64,000 bases of DNA from CAZUWH01 sp964624075 (GCA_964624075.1 CAZUWH010000002.1:1-64000), one strand, 5' to 3'. Numbered from the stretch's first letter, positions 45,881 through 55,710 are shown. Numbers and translations are program-made. The notes: generated by a model from the letters alone, not told the origin.

Positions 45881-46435
45881 ATGAATGTCATCACCTGCGA
45901 ATCCGCGGTCAACCGACCTACCTCAGCCGGCGTAACCTCCTCTTTAGGGTCAGCGCGGCGGCGGTCGTCGTTTCTATCGACAGCCTTCCCGGCCAGATCA
46001 TGGCCGCGCCCCTGCATGCTCTGAAGGCCGATTATCCTCGCCAGAAGATCGGCATGCTTTCAGCCCTGAAGAATTGCATTCCGGTCTAGTTCAACTATCA
46101 CTACCAGGAGGTGCGCAACATCCTGGTAAAGCTCGGCGTGCCGGTGGGCGGCGGCATCTGGTCCGGCGCCGACGTGGTCGCCTTCAACTAGAAGCGCACT
46201 CAACATGGGCGGAGCGCTGGATGGCACCTATCGGGATCGGCACCAGGTCCTGGGGCCATGTCCCTTGCATCTCACCACCTTCGATCTTACCCGACACGGC
46301 ATGGTCATCTCCGGCCACGGGACCGAGGGCCTGCCGCAGATCATCCCGGAGACGGCGGGCGATGAAATCCACGCCGTCGGCGTCATGGGCCTGATCTACA
46401 GCTATGCTGCCAATGTCACTAGCCGCCGCGCCTGA
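45881..46435 (+). pseudogene. relic of an arsenite-oxidase-family Rieske subunit (IdrB/AioB-like)
   Basis: ATG 45881 with GAGGAG upstream. YLSRRNLLFRVSAAAVVVS is a twin-arginine signal. The mature part QKIGMLSALKNCIPV meets TAG 46087, and VRNILVKLGVPVGGGIWSGA continues to TAG 46190. The first Rieske ligand box should read CTHMGG but has Arg for Cys plus a frameshift; the second, LGPCPLHLTTFDLTRHGMVI, is intact (CPLH) in another frame. The end DEIHAVGVMGLIYSYAANVT is typical of the small subunit of arsenite oxidase and iodate reductase. It overlaps functionally with the next gene, 12 bases downstream. Confidence 0.83.
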
Positions 46436-46447
46436 GAGAGGGAGACC

Positions 46448-49093
46448 ATGACCAACACGTTCGGCGCCTTCGCCAAGGATCACGTGCCGCTCCCGCCCAA
46501 GGACACAGATGTCCTGAATCACCGCCTGCGACTATTGCACCATCGCCTGCGGCTACAAGGTCTATCGCTGGCCGGGTCGGCAAGGAGGGTGGCCCTGCCG
46601 CCGCACAGAACGCCTTTGCTACTGACTTCCCGCATAACGATGCCCATGGGCGCCTGGGCCAGCCCCAGCCAGCACAACATCGTTCGCTACAAGGGCAAGC
46701 CGCCCCATACGCTGGTAGTGCCCGACCGGGAGGCCACCATGGTCAATGTCGGTGGCAACCACTCCATCCGCGGCGGCACTATCGCCCAGAAATGCTACAA
46801 TCCGGCGAACCGCACTGTTGAACGTCTGCTGCATCCCATGCTCCGTGTCAATGACGCGCTCGTGCCGGTGTCATGGGATCTGGCCACCGACGTGATGGCC
46901 GACATTTCGAAATATGTCATTGCCAGGCACGTGGAACGCGCCTAGGCGGTGAAGATGTACTCCTATCAGTACTTTGAGAACACCTATGCCATCACCAAGA
47001 TCGCTATGACCTCGATCGGTACACCAGCCGTGGTGCCGCATGACAAGCGCTCGAACACCGACGACGCAACCGGTCTCGATGACGCCGGCATCGACTCCTT
47101 CGCTGCCTCCTACGAGGATTGGGGGACTTGCAAGGTGGCGTTCCTATCAGGGATTGACCCTTTTACGAGATCAAGACAACTCTGTTCCCGCAGTGGATGA
47201 TGCCAAGCGGAGCGGAGCTGATCTTCGTCACGCTGCACAAGACCATGGGCGTGGCATGGGACGAGCAGAACGGCGGTCTATAGCTGCCGATCATTCCCGG
47301 TACCGACACGGTGCTGCACATGGCGCTCGCCCGAATCATCATCAAGAACGGCTAGCAGGACCAGGAATTCATCGACACGTGGATCGCCAACCAATGGGAA
47401 GTAGACTCAGGGTAGCCGTGGGGCCCCGCGCCGCAACACCGGCTGGCAGTGGCGCACTATCTGGGGCACATGGCAGAGCGACTGGGAGGCCTACAGGAAA
47501 TTCATTCTTGCCCAGGAGGAGAGAGCAGGCTTGCGGTGGTGGCCAGGATCACCGGTCTCGATCCTGCCGCGATTCAAAAGGCCGCTGCGATGATCGCCAA
47601 GCCGAAAGCCGATGGCTCGCGGCCCAAGACCTCGTTCATGATCGAGAGAGGCAATCACTGGTCCAACAACTACATGAACAGCGCCTCGCTGGCTTCGCTC
47701 GGGCTTATCTGCGGCGCCGGCAACCGGCTAGGGCGGATGGATCTCGCGCGGCGGCGGGCACCAGCGCGGCATGATGGGGGCCGGCGGCGGCTCGAGCTGG
47801 CTCAATCCCGAGAAATATCCGGGCTGGCGCAAGGAATCCTTCAACCTTGACCGCTGGGTCATGAACGGCGAGGTGAAGTTCGCATGGGTCTTCGGCACCA
47901 CCTGGGTTCAGGCGATAATGGGGTCCGCGGCGCTCCAGGATGCCCTGCTGGCGCAGATCCGCCGGCACCCCACACAACAAAAAAGATCACGAGCCTTAAT
48001 CGTCAGGCGATCTTCGAGACCCTGAAGAAGCGGGTGGACTCCGGCGGCATGGTCTTGGTCGATTCCAACATCTATCCGGTCGAGCCGATTAACACCGACA
48101 TCGCCGACATCGTTTCGGAGCGTCGGCTGCGCCTCTATGCCAAATTCTACGATGCCCCCGGCGAGGCCGGGCCGGACTGGTGGGCAGTGCAGGCGTTCGC
48201 CCACAAGATGGGCCTTTCCAGCTGTGGCTGGAAGACATCGAACGATGTGTTCGAGGAAGTGGCCCGCTTTAGCCGCAACGGCGTGCTAAACAACCATTCT
48301 ATAGTTGTCAAGGCTAAGAGAATGAAGGTGCCAGCGCACGAACTCCTGCGCGCCTATGGCACCACCGGTATCAAGATGCTGATCCGCATGAAGGACGGCC
48401 ACCTTCATTGGGACCAAGCACCTACACGACCCGTCCAACGACTGGGGGGAGGTCGAAGGAGAGGAGGTCCAGATCAAGGCACTTCATGCCTTCAATACCC
48501 AGAGCGGCAAGGCGATTCTCCTGAAATCGCCGTGGAAATTCGCCGGCTGTCTCCAGTTCTACGACGCGGTCAAACCCCGGCCTGAAAAGAACGAGATCTT
48601 GGTCACCAACGGCCGCATCAATGAAAGCTGGCAGTCGGGATTCGACGACCTGCGCAAGCCCTATCTGTCCTAGCGTTGGCCGAACAACTTCCTAGCCTTC
48701 AACCCGAAGGATGCGGCGAATCATGGCATTGAGAGCGGCGACTAGGTCGAGGTGGTCAACGACACCGTCTACATCCAGATGGACCAGCCGCAAGGCGTGC
48801 TCGATGCCGATCTTACCTTCAACCAGTTGATGAAGGATGGCCATCTCAAGGTGGTCGAGGGCCGTTTCAGGGCGGTGGCCATCGTCAGCGATAAAATCCG
48901 GGAAGGGGTGGCGAAGGCGAACTTCAACTTCACCCGATCGCCGGCCAATGTGGTTATGTCGGCGGTAGCCGATCCAATGACAAACAACTAGAGATATAAT
49001 CTTTGTTACTTCAAACTTATTAAAGCGTTAGAATACCTCTACAAGCGTTCGTTCACCGCCATGAGCCTGAAGCCCCGTCCGATCATCAGCTAG
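46448..49093 (+). pseudogene. relic of an arsenite-oxidase-family molybdopterin subunit (IdrA/AioA-like)
   Basis: MTNTFGAFAKDHVPLPPKD starts the gene; after a shift ACDYCTIACGYKVYRWP gives the CxxCxxxC cluster site (46527-46550) typical of arsenite oxidase and iodate reductase. VNVGGNHSIRGGTIAQKCYN, YSYQYFENTYAITKIAMTSI and ASYEDWGTCKVAFLSGIDPF follow. Further on come SFMIERGNHWSNNYMNSASL, KKRVDSGGMVLVDSNIYPVE and SGKAILLKSPWKFAGC (from two frames). The end KRSFTAMSLKPRPIIS closes at TAG 49091. Amber codons lie at 46943 and 47353 (both where Trp is expected), 47281, 47414, 48671, 48743 and 48989, besides several frameshifts. Deletions are small, so the gene died fairly recently. The subtype (iodate versus arsenite) is inferred from the peroxidase neighbours. 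Confidence 0.85.
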
Positions 49094-49165
49094 AGGGTTG
49101 AGGGGGGGGCCCTCCGCCTGGGTGCTGCCAGCCCTCTCCCTTGGATCGGGGAAGGGCCTGGAAGG
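49093..49165. repeat. dispersed G/C-rich repeat, copy 2
   Basis: Begins GAGGGTTGAGGGGGGGGCCC and runs through CTCCGCCTGGGTGCTGCCAG to CCCTCTCCCTTGGATCGGGG. It matches copy 1 at 5829-5905 over about 55 bases and then has the hairpin core in the opposite orientation. It lies directly at the end of the molybdopterin subunit relic. Confidence 0.5.
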
Positions 49166-50507
49166 GAGAAGATGCACTTTTGCCCGATTGCCCCCTGATC
49201 ATATGAACCACACGAAGCGCGCCGGAGGCACGAAGGGTCTGCCGGAGCTGCATCTGCGCAGCGCGGGCATCCCGGGCGTGTCGTTTCCCGCCATTCCCGG
49301 GCCGTCTGGAGCGCGGTTGGCGGCGGGCTTGTGGCAGCCTTGAACAGAGCCAATGGTGGACGCCGCAGTACCACCGTGAGCGGCAGTTCGGCCAGCTCGC
49401 CCTCTTGCTCAGGCATGCCTGGGACCACGCCCAGGCTTGGCGGTCCCCCGGCTAGAGGGGGAGGGGGGAGATGGTTTTGCGCAGCCGCCTGTTGCCCCCG
49501 ACGAGGCACGGGCCGGCGCACGAAGTGCAAAGCTCCGGCTCTACAGGCCAGCCGGTGTGTGTTCTCGGCACCAGGGTAACTAGCCATCTCTGGTCGCTCA
49601 TCACCTTGAGGGAACACCTTTAGCAGCGACGAGATTTCTCCCTGAAGCTGGCCGGGATTCGTCCAGACTTGCCACCTTGCCCTGGTTTCGACCGTCATTC
49701 CCACCTGAGGTGAGCCCGCTGACCATCTCTTTCCGACTGGTCCGTCGGTGGGACTCGACATTCGTACGGATGTGGTGCGGCAGTGGGCCTGATTGCGCCA
49801 TGAACGGCCGGGCTATCTGCTCACCCTGCCGTCCAATCTGCTGCGCGCGCTTGCGCACCTGGCTCTTGCCCATGGCGAGGCGCTAAGAGCTACGGGAGGT
49901 GCGCACCCTTGGCGAGACTGTGTCCGACGCGTTGCTGGATCTGGTGCAAGAGGCATTCCTGGTACCGCTGACCGATGTGTACAGTGCTCGGGAGGTAGGC
50001 TACATAGCGCTGTAGTGTCCGTGTCGAAGCTATTCCTTACCCCTGATCCGTTATGCAGTCGGCGACCATGCCGAGGTGGGTAGGCCGTGCCCATGCCGAC
50101 GGGCCCTCTCGGTGCTCAAGCTGATCGTTGGATGCTCCGCGCAACATGGCCGTCATTGCTGATTCGTGATTCCGGCGTGCCGATGAGCCAACGCACGGCC
50201 TGTTGACAGACAGGACGGGAGAAAGGAGACGGCGCACCGCGATCGGAAGTATCCTGGTCTCAGGGGTGAGGACCTACCCTGTTGGAGGGGCAGGAGGTGT
50301 CGGGAGGGTACCATGCGACAAGATAAGATAAGGAAAAACACGCATGGGATTTTCTGCAAAGACAACGAAGTAAAGATATAAAGAAATCTCCAGAAATGCC
50401 ATTCACCACGGTGTCCCTGGGAAAACAATAACACACCCCCTCTTCAGGAACTAGGCCGTGGGATATGACCCGACTGACATGAATTGACCTGAACTTCTTC
50501 TTCTGGC
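49166..50507. other. long region without recognisable genes
   Basis: About 1.3 kb with only short, low-complexity frames on both strands. A piece at 49800-50000 reads RPGYLLTLPSNLLRALAHLA and, one frame over, TLGETVSDALLDLVQEAFLV, which has the texture of a real helical protein interrupted by frameshifts, but I cannot name the family. The section 50290-50460 is AT-rich. This is most likely the worn-down remains of one or more genes. Confidence 0.4.
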
Positions 50508-50912
50508 TCAGGCACCATTGAGACGAGCCTGGGCTTCCGCTATGACAAGAAGAAGATGCTTTTCCTTGATCCCGTCACTAGCCATGAGCTGATGGGTCAA
50601 CGGATCGTTGAGGAGATCATCAAGCGGGGGTTCTTCGAGGTCCGCATAGCGGCTGTAGTTTGCCTCCCGGACACGGCGTTCCGCCGGTGAGGCAGGCAAA
50701 CCCTGCCTCTCTCTCCCTCGTCCTTCCTTCCAAACAGGGTTTCTTCTGACTGCGCTCTCGAGCATTTTAGACCCCTCTCCGGACATTGCCTCGTGGCCGG
50801 CTTTGCCGTGTCGGATTTGGAAACCCGGTGACCGCGACGATCTTTTCCCGCTGCCCTTCCCGACTGCTCCCCTTGGCGGGCACTCCAGCCTTTTGTTTTT
50901 CGCAATCTCCAT
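50508..50912 (-). CDS. hypothetical protein
   Basis: A 134-residue frame. The first 85 residues are rich in Arg, Gly and Ser and look non-coding; the last 40 (EEPPLDDLLNDPLTHQLMAS followed by DGIKEKHLLLVIAEAQARL) have the pattern of a small conserved acidic-helical protein of alphaproteobacteria. The true start may be internal, for example near ATG 50763. A possible AT-rich promoter region lies to the right (50912-50940). It may be a fragment. Confidence 0.4.
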   Translation of the reverse strand: MEIAKNKRLECPPRGAVGKGSGKRSSRSPGFQIRHGKAGHEAMSGEGSKMLESAVRRNPVWKEGRGRERQGLPASPAERRVREANYSRYADLEEPPLDDLLNDPLTHQLMASDGIKEKHLLLVIAEAQARLNGA

Positions 50913-51224
50913 TTAACACTCTTCTACTCTGTTAATGCTACCATGTTTCTCTTGCAGGCACAAGTTATAACTCTGCTCGAATGGGCAGGCCTTAAGGGAG
51001 GGAGAGTGGGGTATGACGGCTACCCGAAAGTGATGGGTATTGCTGACCATGGATGCGCGTTCAGATGGCGTGTGTCTGGCAGTTCCTCCGGAACGTCAGA
51101 TGAATCACACAAGTCTGGCCGCCTTGCCGGAGATTCCTTCCCGACGGGAGGTACGAGTGCTTTTCCTTTCTCAAAATATTAATCCGTTACGGGAGTCTTT
51201 ATCGAAACAGATTGGCAGTACAGC

Positions 51225-51640
51225 ATGAAGTTGAAGAGAAAACTTCTTATACGTGCAGCTTCTCTAGCCACGGTGGTGGCAAATACACCTGTTCCAGGCT
51301 TTGGCGCAGAACGTCTCAAGGGGCCAATACGTGCCGCAGCACTCCGTGTGGTGGATGGAGATACCATTACGGTTCAGGCACAAACTGCGCGGGGTCGATA
51401 CGCCGGAACGCTACAGCCACTGCCCCAATGAACATATCCTCGCCCACCAGGCTTGGGTCTACCTTGGAATGGCGTCTAGCAGGAGGAATGGCTGAATTGC
51501 AGGATATTCAGCCACGACAAACACGGTGGCCGTATAACGGCCCGCCTGGTTGTTGGTGGGGTGGACATCAGGGCAGAACAAATTACCCAAGGCCTCGGTC
51601 GCCCTTATGGGGGGAAAAGCACAAACCTCTGGTGCAATAA
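51225..51640 (+). pseudogene. relic of a thermonuclease-like (SNase) protein
   Basis: MKLKRKLLIRAASLATVVAN looks like a signal peptide, followed by AALRVVDGDTITVQAQ, the first strand of SNase domains. After a frameshift near 51385 the text LRGVDTPERYSHCPNEHILA continues the fold with the catalytic-region DTPE. A further shift leads to LQDIQPDKYGGR-like and RAEQITQGLGRPYGGKSTN-like text near 51500-51630. The pieces keep normal spacing, so this is a frameshifted nuclease gene of the secreted type. No neighbours clarify its role. Confidence 0.72.
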
Positions 51641-51956
51641 CACCGATCCACCCAACAAGATTGAATCAAAAACACCCACCACCTTCCCTCTCACCAGAGA
51701 GGTATAGAAAATACATCTTACAATAACATGCCTACCTGCGAACTATTTTATGCATCGTAACGATCCTGAAGCATAAATCCTATCGCCAAGTGGATGACAA
51801 TGGGCTATGCTTTGTGTCATAGGGTAAAGAGAAATGCAAACGCTAGCCACCCGTGTCAGGACGACATACCGGAAAAGGAGGAGGGCGTGTTTCTGCAAAC
51901 CTTAGAAGGGGAAAGAAAGTGGGCGAAAGAGGAGGGGCAGGTAACGGAGAAGAGCC
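51641..51956. other. intergenic region
   Basis: A region of about 315 bases, AT-rich at 51700-51790, that should hold the promoter of the response regulator gene. Nothing else is recognised. Confidence 0.35.
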
Positions 51957-52661
51957 GTGAAAATCCTGATTGCCGATGACCACGCCTTGTTCCGTGAAGG
52001 GTTGAGATTCGTTCTGCAACAGCTTGATGTGAGCGTGCAGTTCGTTGAAGCTGCCGACTTTCCTGAAGCGCTTGAAAAGGCCCGCCACGAGTCGAACCTG
52101 CACATCGTCCTGCTTGATCTTGCCATGCCCGGTATGACGTGGCAGGTGGGGCTGACGGGGTTGCGTGAACGTCTACCGGATGTGCCGGTGGTCATTCTCT
52201 CGGCTTCCGAGGATCGGTCTCTGGTAATGCAGGCCGTAAAACTGGGGGCGTCCGGATTCATCCCCAAATCATCGAACAGCAAAATCATGCTGGGCGCCTT
52301 GCGTCTGGTTCTGTCCGGGGGTGTCTATCTGCCACCGGCACTCCTTGAGCAAAGTGCCATTCAAAAACCCGACAGTGGTCCGGGTGGAAAGGGGAATCCT
52401 GACAGCGATATGCCAGGAGTCCCTCACGTCCTGTTGACACCGCGTCAGCGGGAAGTGTTGGCGCTGGTGGGCGAGGGCAAATCCAACAAGGAAATCGCGC
52501 GTTTGCTTGACCTGTCCGAGGGCACGGTCAAGTTGCATGTGACGGCAATTCTGAAGGCCCTGAAAGTCAACAATCGTACCCGGGCAGTGGTCGCAGCGTC
52601 GCAGTTGGGCCTTACGTCCCTGCCGGGGATCGGGTATGTTAGAACCGGATCGGGAACATAA
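51957..52661 (+). CDS. NarL/LuxR-type response regulator
   Basis: A two-domain regulator of 234 residues starting with GTG behind GGAGAAG. The receiver has ILIADDHALFREGLRFVL (acidic pair), the phospho-acceptor in IVLLDLAMPG and the Lys in GFIPKSS. After a linker of about 25 polar residues the helix-turn-helix domain has LTPRQREVLALVGEGKSNKE and LDLSEGTVKLHVTAILKALK. No cognate kinase is next to it; a soluble-type kinase remnant is found at 61.5 kb and a dead kinase at 34.5 kb, so it could now be an orphan. It is convergent with the nicotinate phosphoribosyltransferase gene. Confidence 0.92.
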   Translation: MKILIADDHALFREGLRFVLQQLDVSVQFVEAADFPEALEKARHESNLHIVLLDLAMPGMTWQVGLTGLRERLPDVPVVILSASEDRSLVMQAVKLGASGFIPKSSNSKIMLGALRLVLSGGVYLPPALLEQSAIQKPDSGPGGKGNPDSDMPGVPHVLLTPRQREVLALVGEGKSNKEIARLLDLSEGTVKLHVTAILKALKVNNRTRAVVAASQLGLTSLPGIGYVRTGSGT

Positions 52662-52675
52662 GAATCTTCCCGTTT

Positions 52676-53896
52676 TCAGTCGGTGCCTTGTGTCTGGTCG
52701 GTGTGGTGGGTGGCATTGGATGGATTTTGCGAATGGTGTGGACCTCGCAAAAGGAACTCCCGTCCAAGCTTGACGCGGGGGGTATTATCGTAGGCGACGA
52801 TGTCGGCGGTCGCATAAGTTTCCGGCCAGTTTTCGGGCAGGTATGAGCCGGTGCCGATCAGGTCAATGGGAGCCTGGGCAGCGGCCATCGCATGGCATTT
52901 CCGCGGCGAGAAGCCCGAGGAGGCGATCAGGCGTACCGTCGGAAAGCCGGCGCTGTTCAGTGAGTCGCGCAGGTGCCACACGGCCGCGGCGGACACGCCG
53001 GGGCCAATCAGGTCGCGCAGCGCCTCTTCGGTCCGGGCAGTGTGAAAAAGGGCGGGAACGTGGCGTTCCAGCACGGCGTAAGAGCGCTGGCGGTCCAGGC
53101 CTTCGACGAAGCGGCCGGTGTGCGTGTCTATCCGTACCGCCAGACGTCCCGCTGCTAGATGGGAAAAGCGCCGTGCCACGGCAAGGGAATCGGTGATTTC
53201 ACGCCCGAAATAATCGATTAGCACGATTAGGTCGTCGTCGGGAAAGGTTTCGTGGACCATTTCGGCAGCCCGAACGGTTGAGCCAGCATAACCGATCAGA
53301 GCATGCGGCATGGTTCCCCATCCAGCCGGCTGGTTGAAATAGTGGGCGGTAGCATCATTGGCATTGGCGATGAACCCGGTGGCATCTGTCTGTCGCCGGG
53401 CTGCGGCTGAACCTACCGCTGCCGCGTAGGCCATCAACTCGGCCATCCCGGTGCCCGCGCAGTGGCGAGCATCCATGGCTAGGAATGCCACCCGTGGCAG
53501 GGCCGTGGCCATAACAAAAGCGTTGTAGGCCGCGACACATGCCGCTCCCAGCTTTTGCAGCAGAAGGGTTTCCAGTTCGACCAGGGCGGCAAAAGATCCA
53601 CATATGTACAGCATGGTTTCGTTGGCTTCCACAGGGTCGCCTTCGGCAAAACGGGTTTCGATAGCGACTCCGCCCCCCCGGGCGTGACAGGCGGCCTCGA
53701 GCCAAGCCACGGCCAGACGCCCCGCATACAGGACCGGCCGACGCATGAACACCGCATAGGTCACACGACAATCCCCGAACCGTTCGATCACCGCACGCGT
53801 ACGCACGAGGTATTTATCTGTATAGCGAGGAATATCGGCCTTGGTCGGTTCAAACGCGGTGTACATTCCATGCCGATCCGCTTTTGCGGGCGTCAT
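52676..53896 (-). CDS. pncB: nicotinate phosphoribosyltransferase-like protein
   Basis: A protein of 406 residues of the NAPRTase family, which makes nicotinate mononucleotide from nicotinate and PRPP; NadD in this window takes the next step. Landmarks are IPRYTDKYLVRTRAVIERFG, YICGSFAALVELETLLLQKL, FLAMDARHCAGTGMAELMAY and GTMPHALIGYAG, plus SSGFSPRKCHAMAAAQAPID and LIGTGSYLPE for PRPP binding. The ATG at 53896 follows GGGAGGTAAGC, a near-perfect ribosome site. Some members of this alphaproteobacterial branch are of uncertain substrate, so the symbol is given with moderate certainty. Confidence 0.85.
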   Translation of the reverse strand: MTPAKADRHGMYTAFEPTKADIPRYTDKYLVRTRAVIERFGDCRVTYAVFMRRPVLYAGRLAVAWLEAACHARGGGVAIETRFAEGDPVEANETMLYICGSFAALVELETLLLQKLGAACVAAYNAFVMATALPRVAFLAMDARHCAGTGMAELMAYAAAVGSAAARRQTDATGFIANANDATAHYFNQPAGWGTMPHALIGYAGSTVRAAEMVHETFPDDDLIVLIDYFGREITDSLAVARRFSHLAAGRLAVRIDTHTGRFVEGLDRQRSYAVLERHVPALFHTARTEEALRDLIGPGVSAAAVWHLRDSLNSAGFPTVRLIASSGFSPRKCHAMAAAQAPIDLIGTGSYLPENWPETYATADIVAYDNTPRVKLGREFLLRGPHHSQNPSNATHHTDQTQGTD

Positions 53897-54061
53897 GCTT
53901 ACCTCCCTTCGTCGTCCTGGAGTCTGAACAGTCCCCTTACCTTTGCCGGAGCGGGACAGGACAGGCCTTGGTATTGCACGGTATTGTATATCCAGGGAAG
54001 GCTGATGGTTTTTGTCCCTGGCTTTTCCCGGGCGGCTCATGATAATGGGTTAGGCGATGCG

Positions 54062-54874
54062 ATGGAGCACGTCAGGTTCGCGATGATGAATAGCTATCCC
54101 GCGTTTTCTGGTTCACGCGCGGTTGCTCTCCTGTGGACAGCCCTTGCCGCAGGGTGTGCCGTGGTGCCCCCTGCCCACGACCCCGATGCCATGGCTGAAT
54201 ACCATTATGCCAATGACCCGGCCGAGCTAACCAATCGAAAGGTGTTTGAAATCAACCGTAGCCTTGATGTCGCGCTTCTCAAGCCCCTGGCGCAAGGCTA
54301 TCGCATACTGCCACAGTTTGTACGAAGCGGTGTACACAACTTTCTGGCCAATTGGGGTGAGCCGCTGGTCTTCATTCATGATCTCCTGCAAGGCGAGCCG
54401 GAGCGGGCGGGGGAGACGCTGGTCCGATTCGTGATCAATACCACCATCGGCTTCCTTGGCGTCGGCGATGTTGCCTCAGTCGGTCTGAACATTCATTCTC
54501 ATGACGAGGACATGGGGCAGACCCTGGCCGTTTGGGGTGTGGAGGAGGGTCCTTATGTCATGCTGCCGTTGTTTGGGCCAGCCAGTGCACGCGATTCCGT
54601 CGGCCGATTGACTGATTTCTTCATGAATCCGGTTGGCTGGGTCGTTTCCCTCCCGACTGCAGCCGGTGCCGCAAAGGTGGGTGTGGAAGGGGTGGACCAG
54701 CGTGAACGTCATTTGGAAGCGCTGGATGATCTCGAACGGGCCTCGCTTGATTACTATGCGTCATTGCGCACCCTGTATCGACAGCGTCGGACGGAGGAAA
54801 TTGGCAACGGCCACCGGGTGACCGGGGAGGATCTGACCTACGAGATGGGAAGACCCGCGCGTCCGTCACAGTAG
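54062..54874 (+). CDS. mlaA: MlaA (VacJ) outer-membrane lipoprotein
   Basis: MlaA extracts surface-exposed phospholipids from the outer membrane for the Mla transport system. The 270-residue protein has a lipoprotein signal with lipobox LAAGC, then EINRSLDVALLKPLAQGYRI, FVRSGVHNFLANWGEPLVFI, NTTIGFLGVGDVASVGLNIH and QTLAVWGVEEGPYVMLPLFG with PASARDSVGRLTDFF, all characteristic. An alternative ATG at 54083 would shorten it by seven residues. The other Mla genes are not in the window. kdsB follows on the same strand, consistent with an envelope theme. It ends with TAG. Confidence 0.94.
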   Translation: MEHVRFAMMNSYPAFSGSRAVALLWTALAAGCAVVPPAHDPDAMAEYHYANDPAELTNRKVFEINRSLDVALLKPLAQGYRILPQFVRSGVHNFLANWGEPLVFIHDLLQGEPERAGETLVRFVINTTIGFLGVGDVASVGLNIHSHDEDMGQTLAVWGVEEGPYVMLPLFGPASARDSVGRLTDFFMNPVGWVVSLPTAAGAAKVGVEGVDQRERHLEALDDLERASLDYYASLRTLYRQRRTEEIGNGHRVTGEDLTYEMGRPARPSQ

Positions 54875-54930
54875 GGCCGGCCAGGCGGGCAGGATTGAGA
54901 AAGACGTGGGATATGAAGGCGTGGAGTTGG

Positions 54931-55710
54931 ATGTATTGGCCTCGGAGTCGTTTAAAAAGAGCCCTTCCATGGCCCCCTCTTGTCGTCATTCCTGCCCGCA
55001 TGGCCTCCACCCGGTTGCCAGGCAAGCCTTTGGCGGATATCCACGGTGAGCCCATGATCGTGCATGTCTGGCGTCGAGTCCAGGCGGCCGCTATCGGGCC
55101 GGTGGTCGTGGCCTGCGCCGAGCCGGCCATCGCCGCTGCTGTGCAAGCTGTCGGGGGGAGGGCGGTGTTGACACGTCCTGATCATCCGTCTGGATCGGAC
55201 CGGGTGTTCGAGGCGGTACAGGTCGTCGATCCGATGGCCCATCACGACATCGTGGTGAATGTGCAGGGGGACCTGCCAACCCTGGACAGTCGGATTCTGC
55301 AGGCAGTGCTGGCGGCGCTGGCCGTGCCGGCGGTGGATATCGCCACGCTGGCTGCCCCTCTTGCCGACCCGCGCGAGGCGACTGATCCTAACGTCGTTAA
55401 GGCGGTGGCTGGATTTGCCACCGTTACGCCGGGTGCCAGCGCACGGGCCCTTTATTTCAGCCGAGCCACGGTGCCAGATGGCCCCGGCCCTCTGTTCCAT
55501 CATATCGGTCTCTATGCCTACCGCCGGGCGGCATTGGCGCGATTCGTCGCCTTGCCACCCGGCGTTCTGGAAACACGCGAACGGCTTGAGCAATTGCGCG
55601 CCCTTGAAAATGGCCTGCGCATGGAAGTGGTGCTGGTGGACACGGTGCCGCTTGGGGTAGATACGCCAGACGATCTCATCCGCGCACGGGCAAACCTTGC
55701 GCCGAGCTGA
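54931..55710 (+). CDS. kdsB: 3-deoxy-manno-octulosonate cytidylyltransferase
   Basis: KdsB activates Kdo as CMP-Kdo for lipid A-core synthesis. The protein of about 259 residues has VVIPARMASTRLPGKPLADI, the CTP-binding opening, then RPDHPSGSDRVFEAV, IVVNVQGDLPTLD (usually VVNVQGDEP), YFSRATVPDGPGPLFHHIGL and RLEQLRALENGLRMEVV with PLGVDTPDDL near the end. The start is uncertain: ATG 54931 has GGAG five bases upstream, while 54913 and the frame start at 54895 would add residues. It lies downstream of mlaA by about 55 bases. Confidence 0.95.
   Translation: MYWPRSRLKRALPWPPLVVIPARMASTRLPGKPLADIHGEPMIVHVWRRVQAAAIGPVVVACAEPAIAAAVQAVGGRAVLTRPDHPSGSDRVFEAVQVVDPMAHHDIVVNVQGDLPTLDSRILQAVLAALAVPAVDIATLAAPLADPREATDPNVVKAVAGFATVTPGASARALYFSRATVPDGPGPLFHHIGLYAYRRAALARFVALPPGVLETRERLEQLRALENGLRMEVVLVDTVPLGVDTPDDLIRARANLAPS

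Noticed and set aside
46448..49093. Possible reassignment of TAG as a sense codon, because most in-frame stops in the broken genes are TAG.
   Set aside because: TAG ends several intact genes at their normal length (etfA, meh, mch, cobW, rlmH, mlaA), and the broken genes also have frameshifts, deletions and TGA stops. Trp-to-TAG and Gln-to-TAG point mutations explain the pattern.
30000..49093. All frameshifts being sequencing or assembly errors.
   Set aside because: Indels alone could be errors, but large internal deletions (fbpA, fbpC, first peroxidase, EAL domain), a gene fusion and Cys-to-Tyr and Trp-to-stop substitutions need real mutation. Some single shifts (for example 9968 or the G run at 43647) may still be errors.
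45881..49093. Calling the Rieske/molybdopterin pair a plain arsenite oxidase.
   Set aside because: The subunits are of that superfamily, but the adjacent pair of di-haem peroxidases fits iodate reductase loci better. No arsenic resistance or AioXSR regulator gene is nearby. The final subtype needs a tree.
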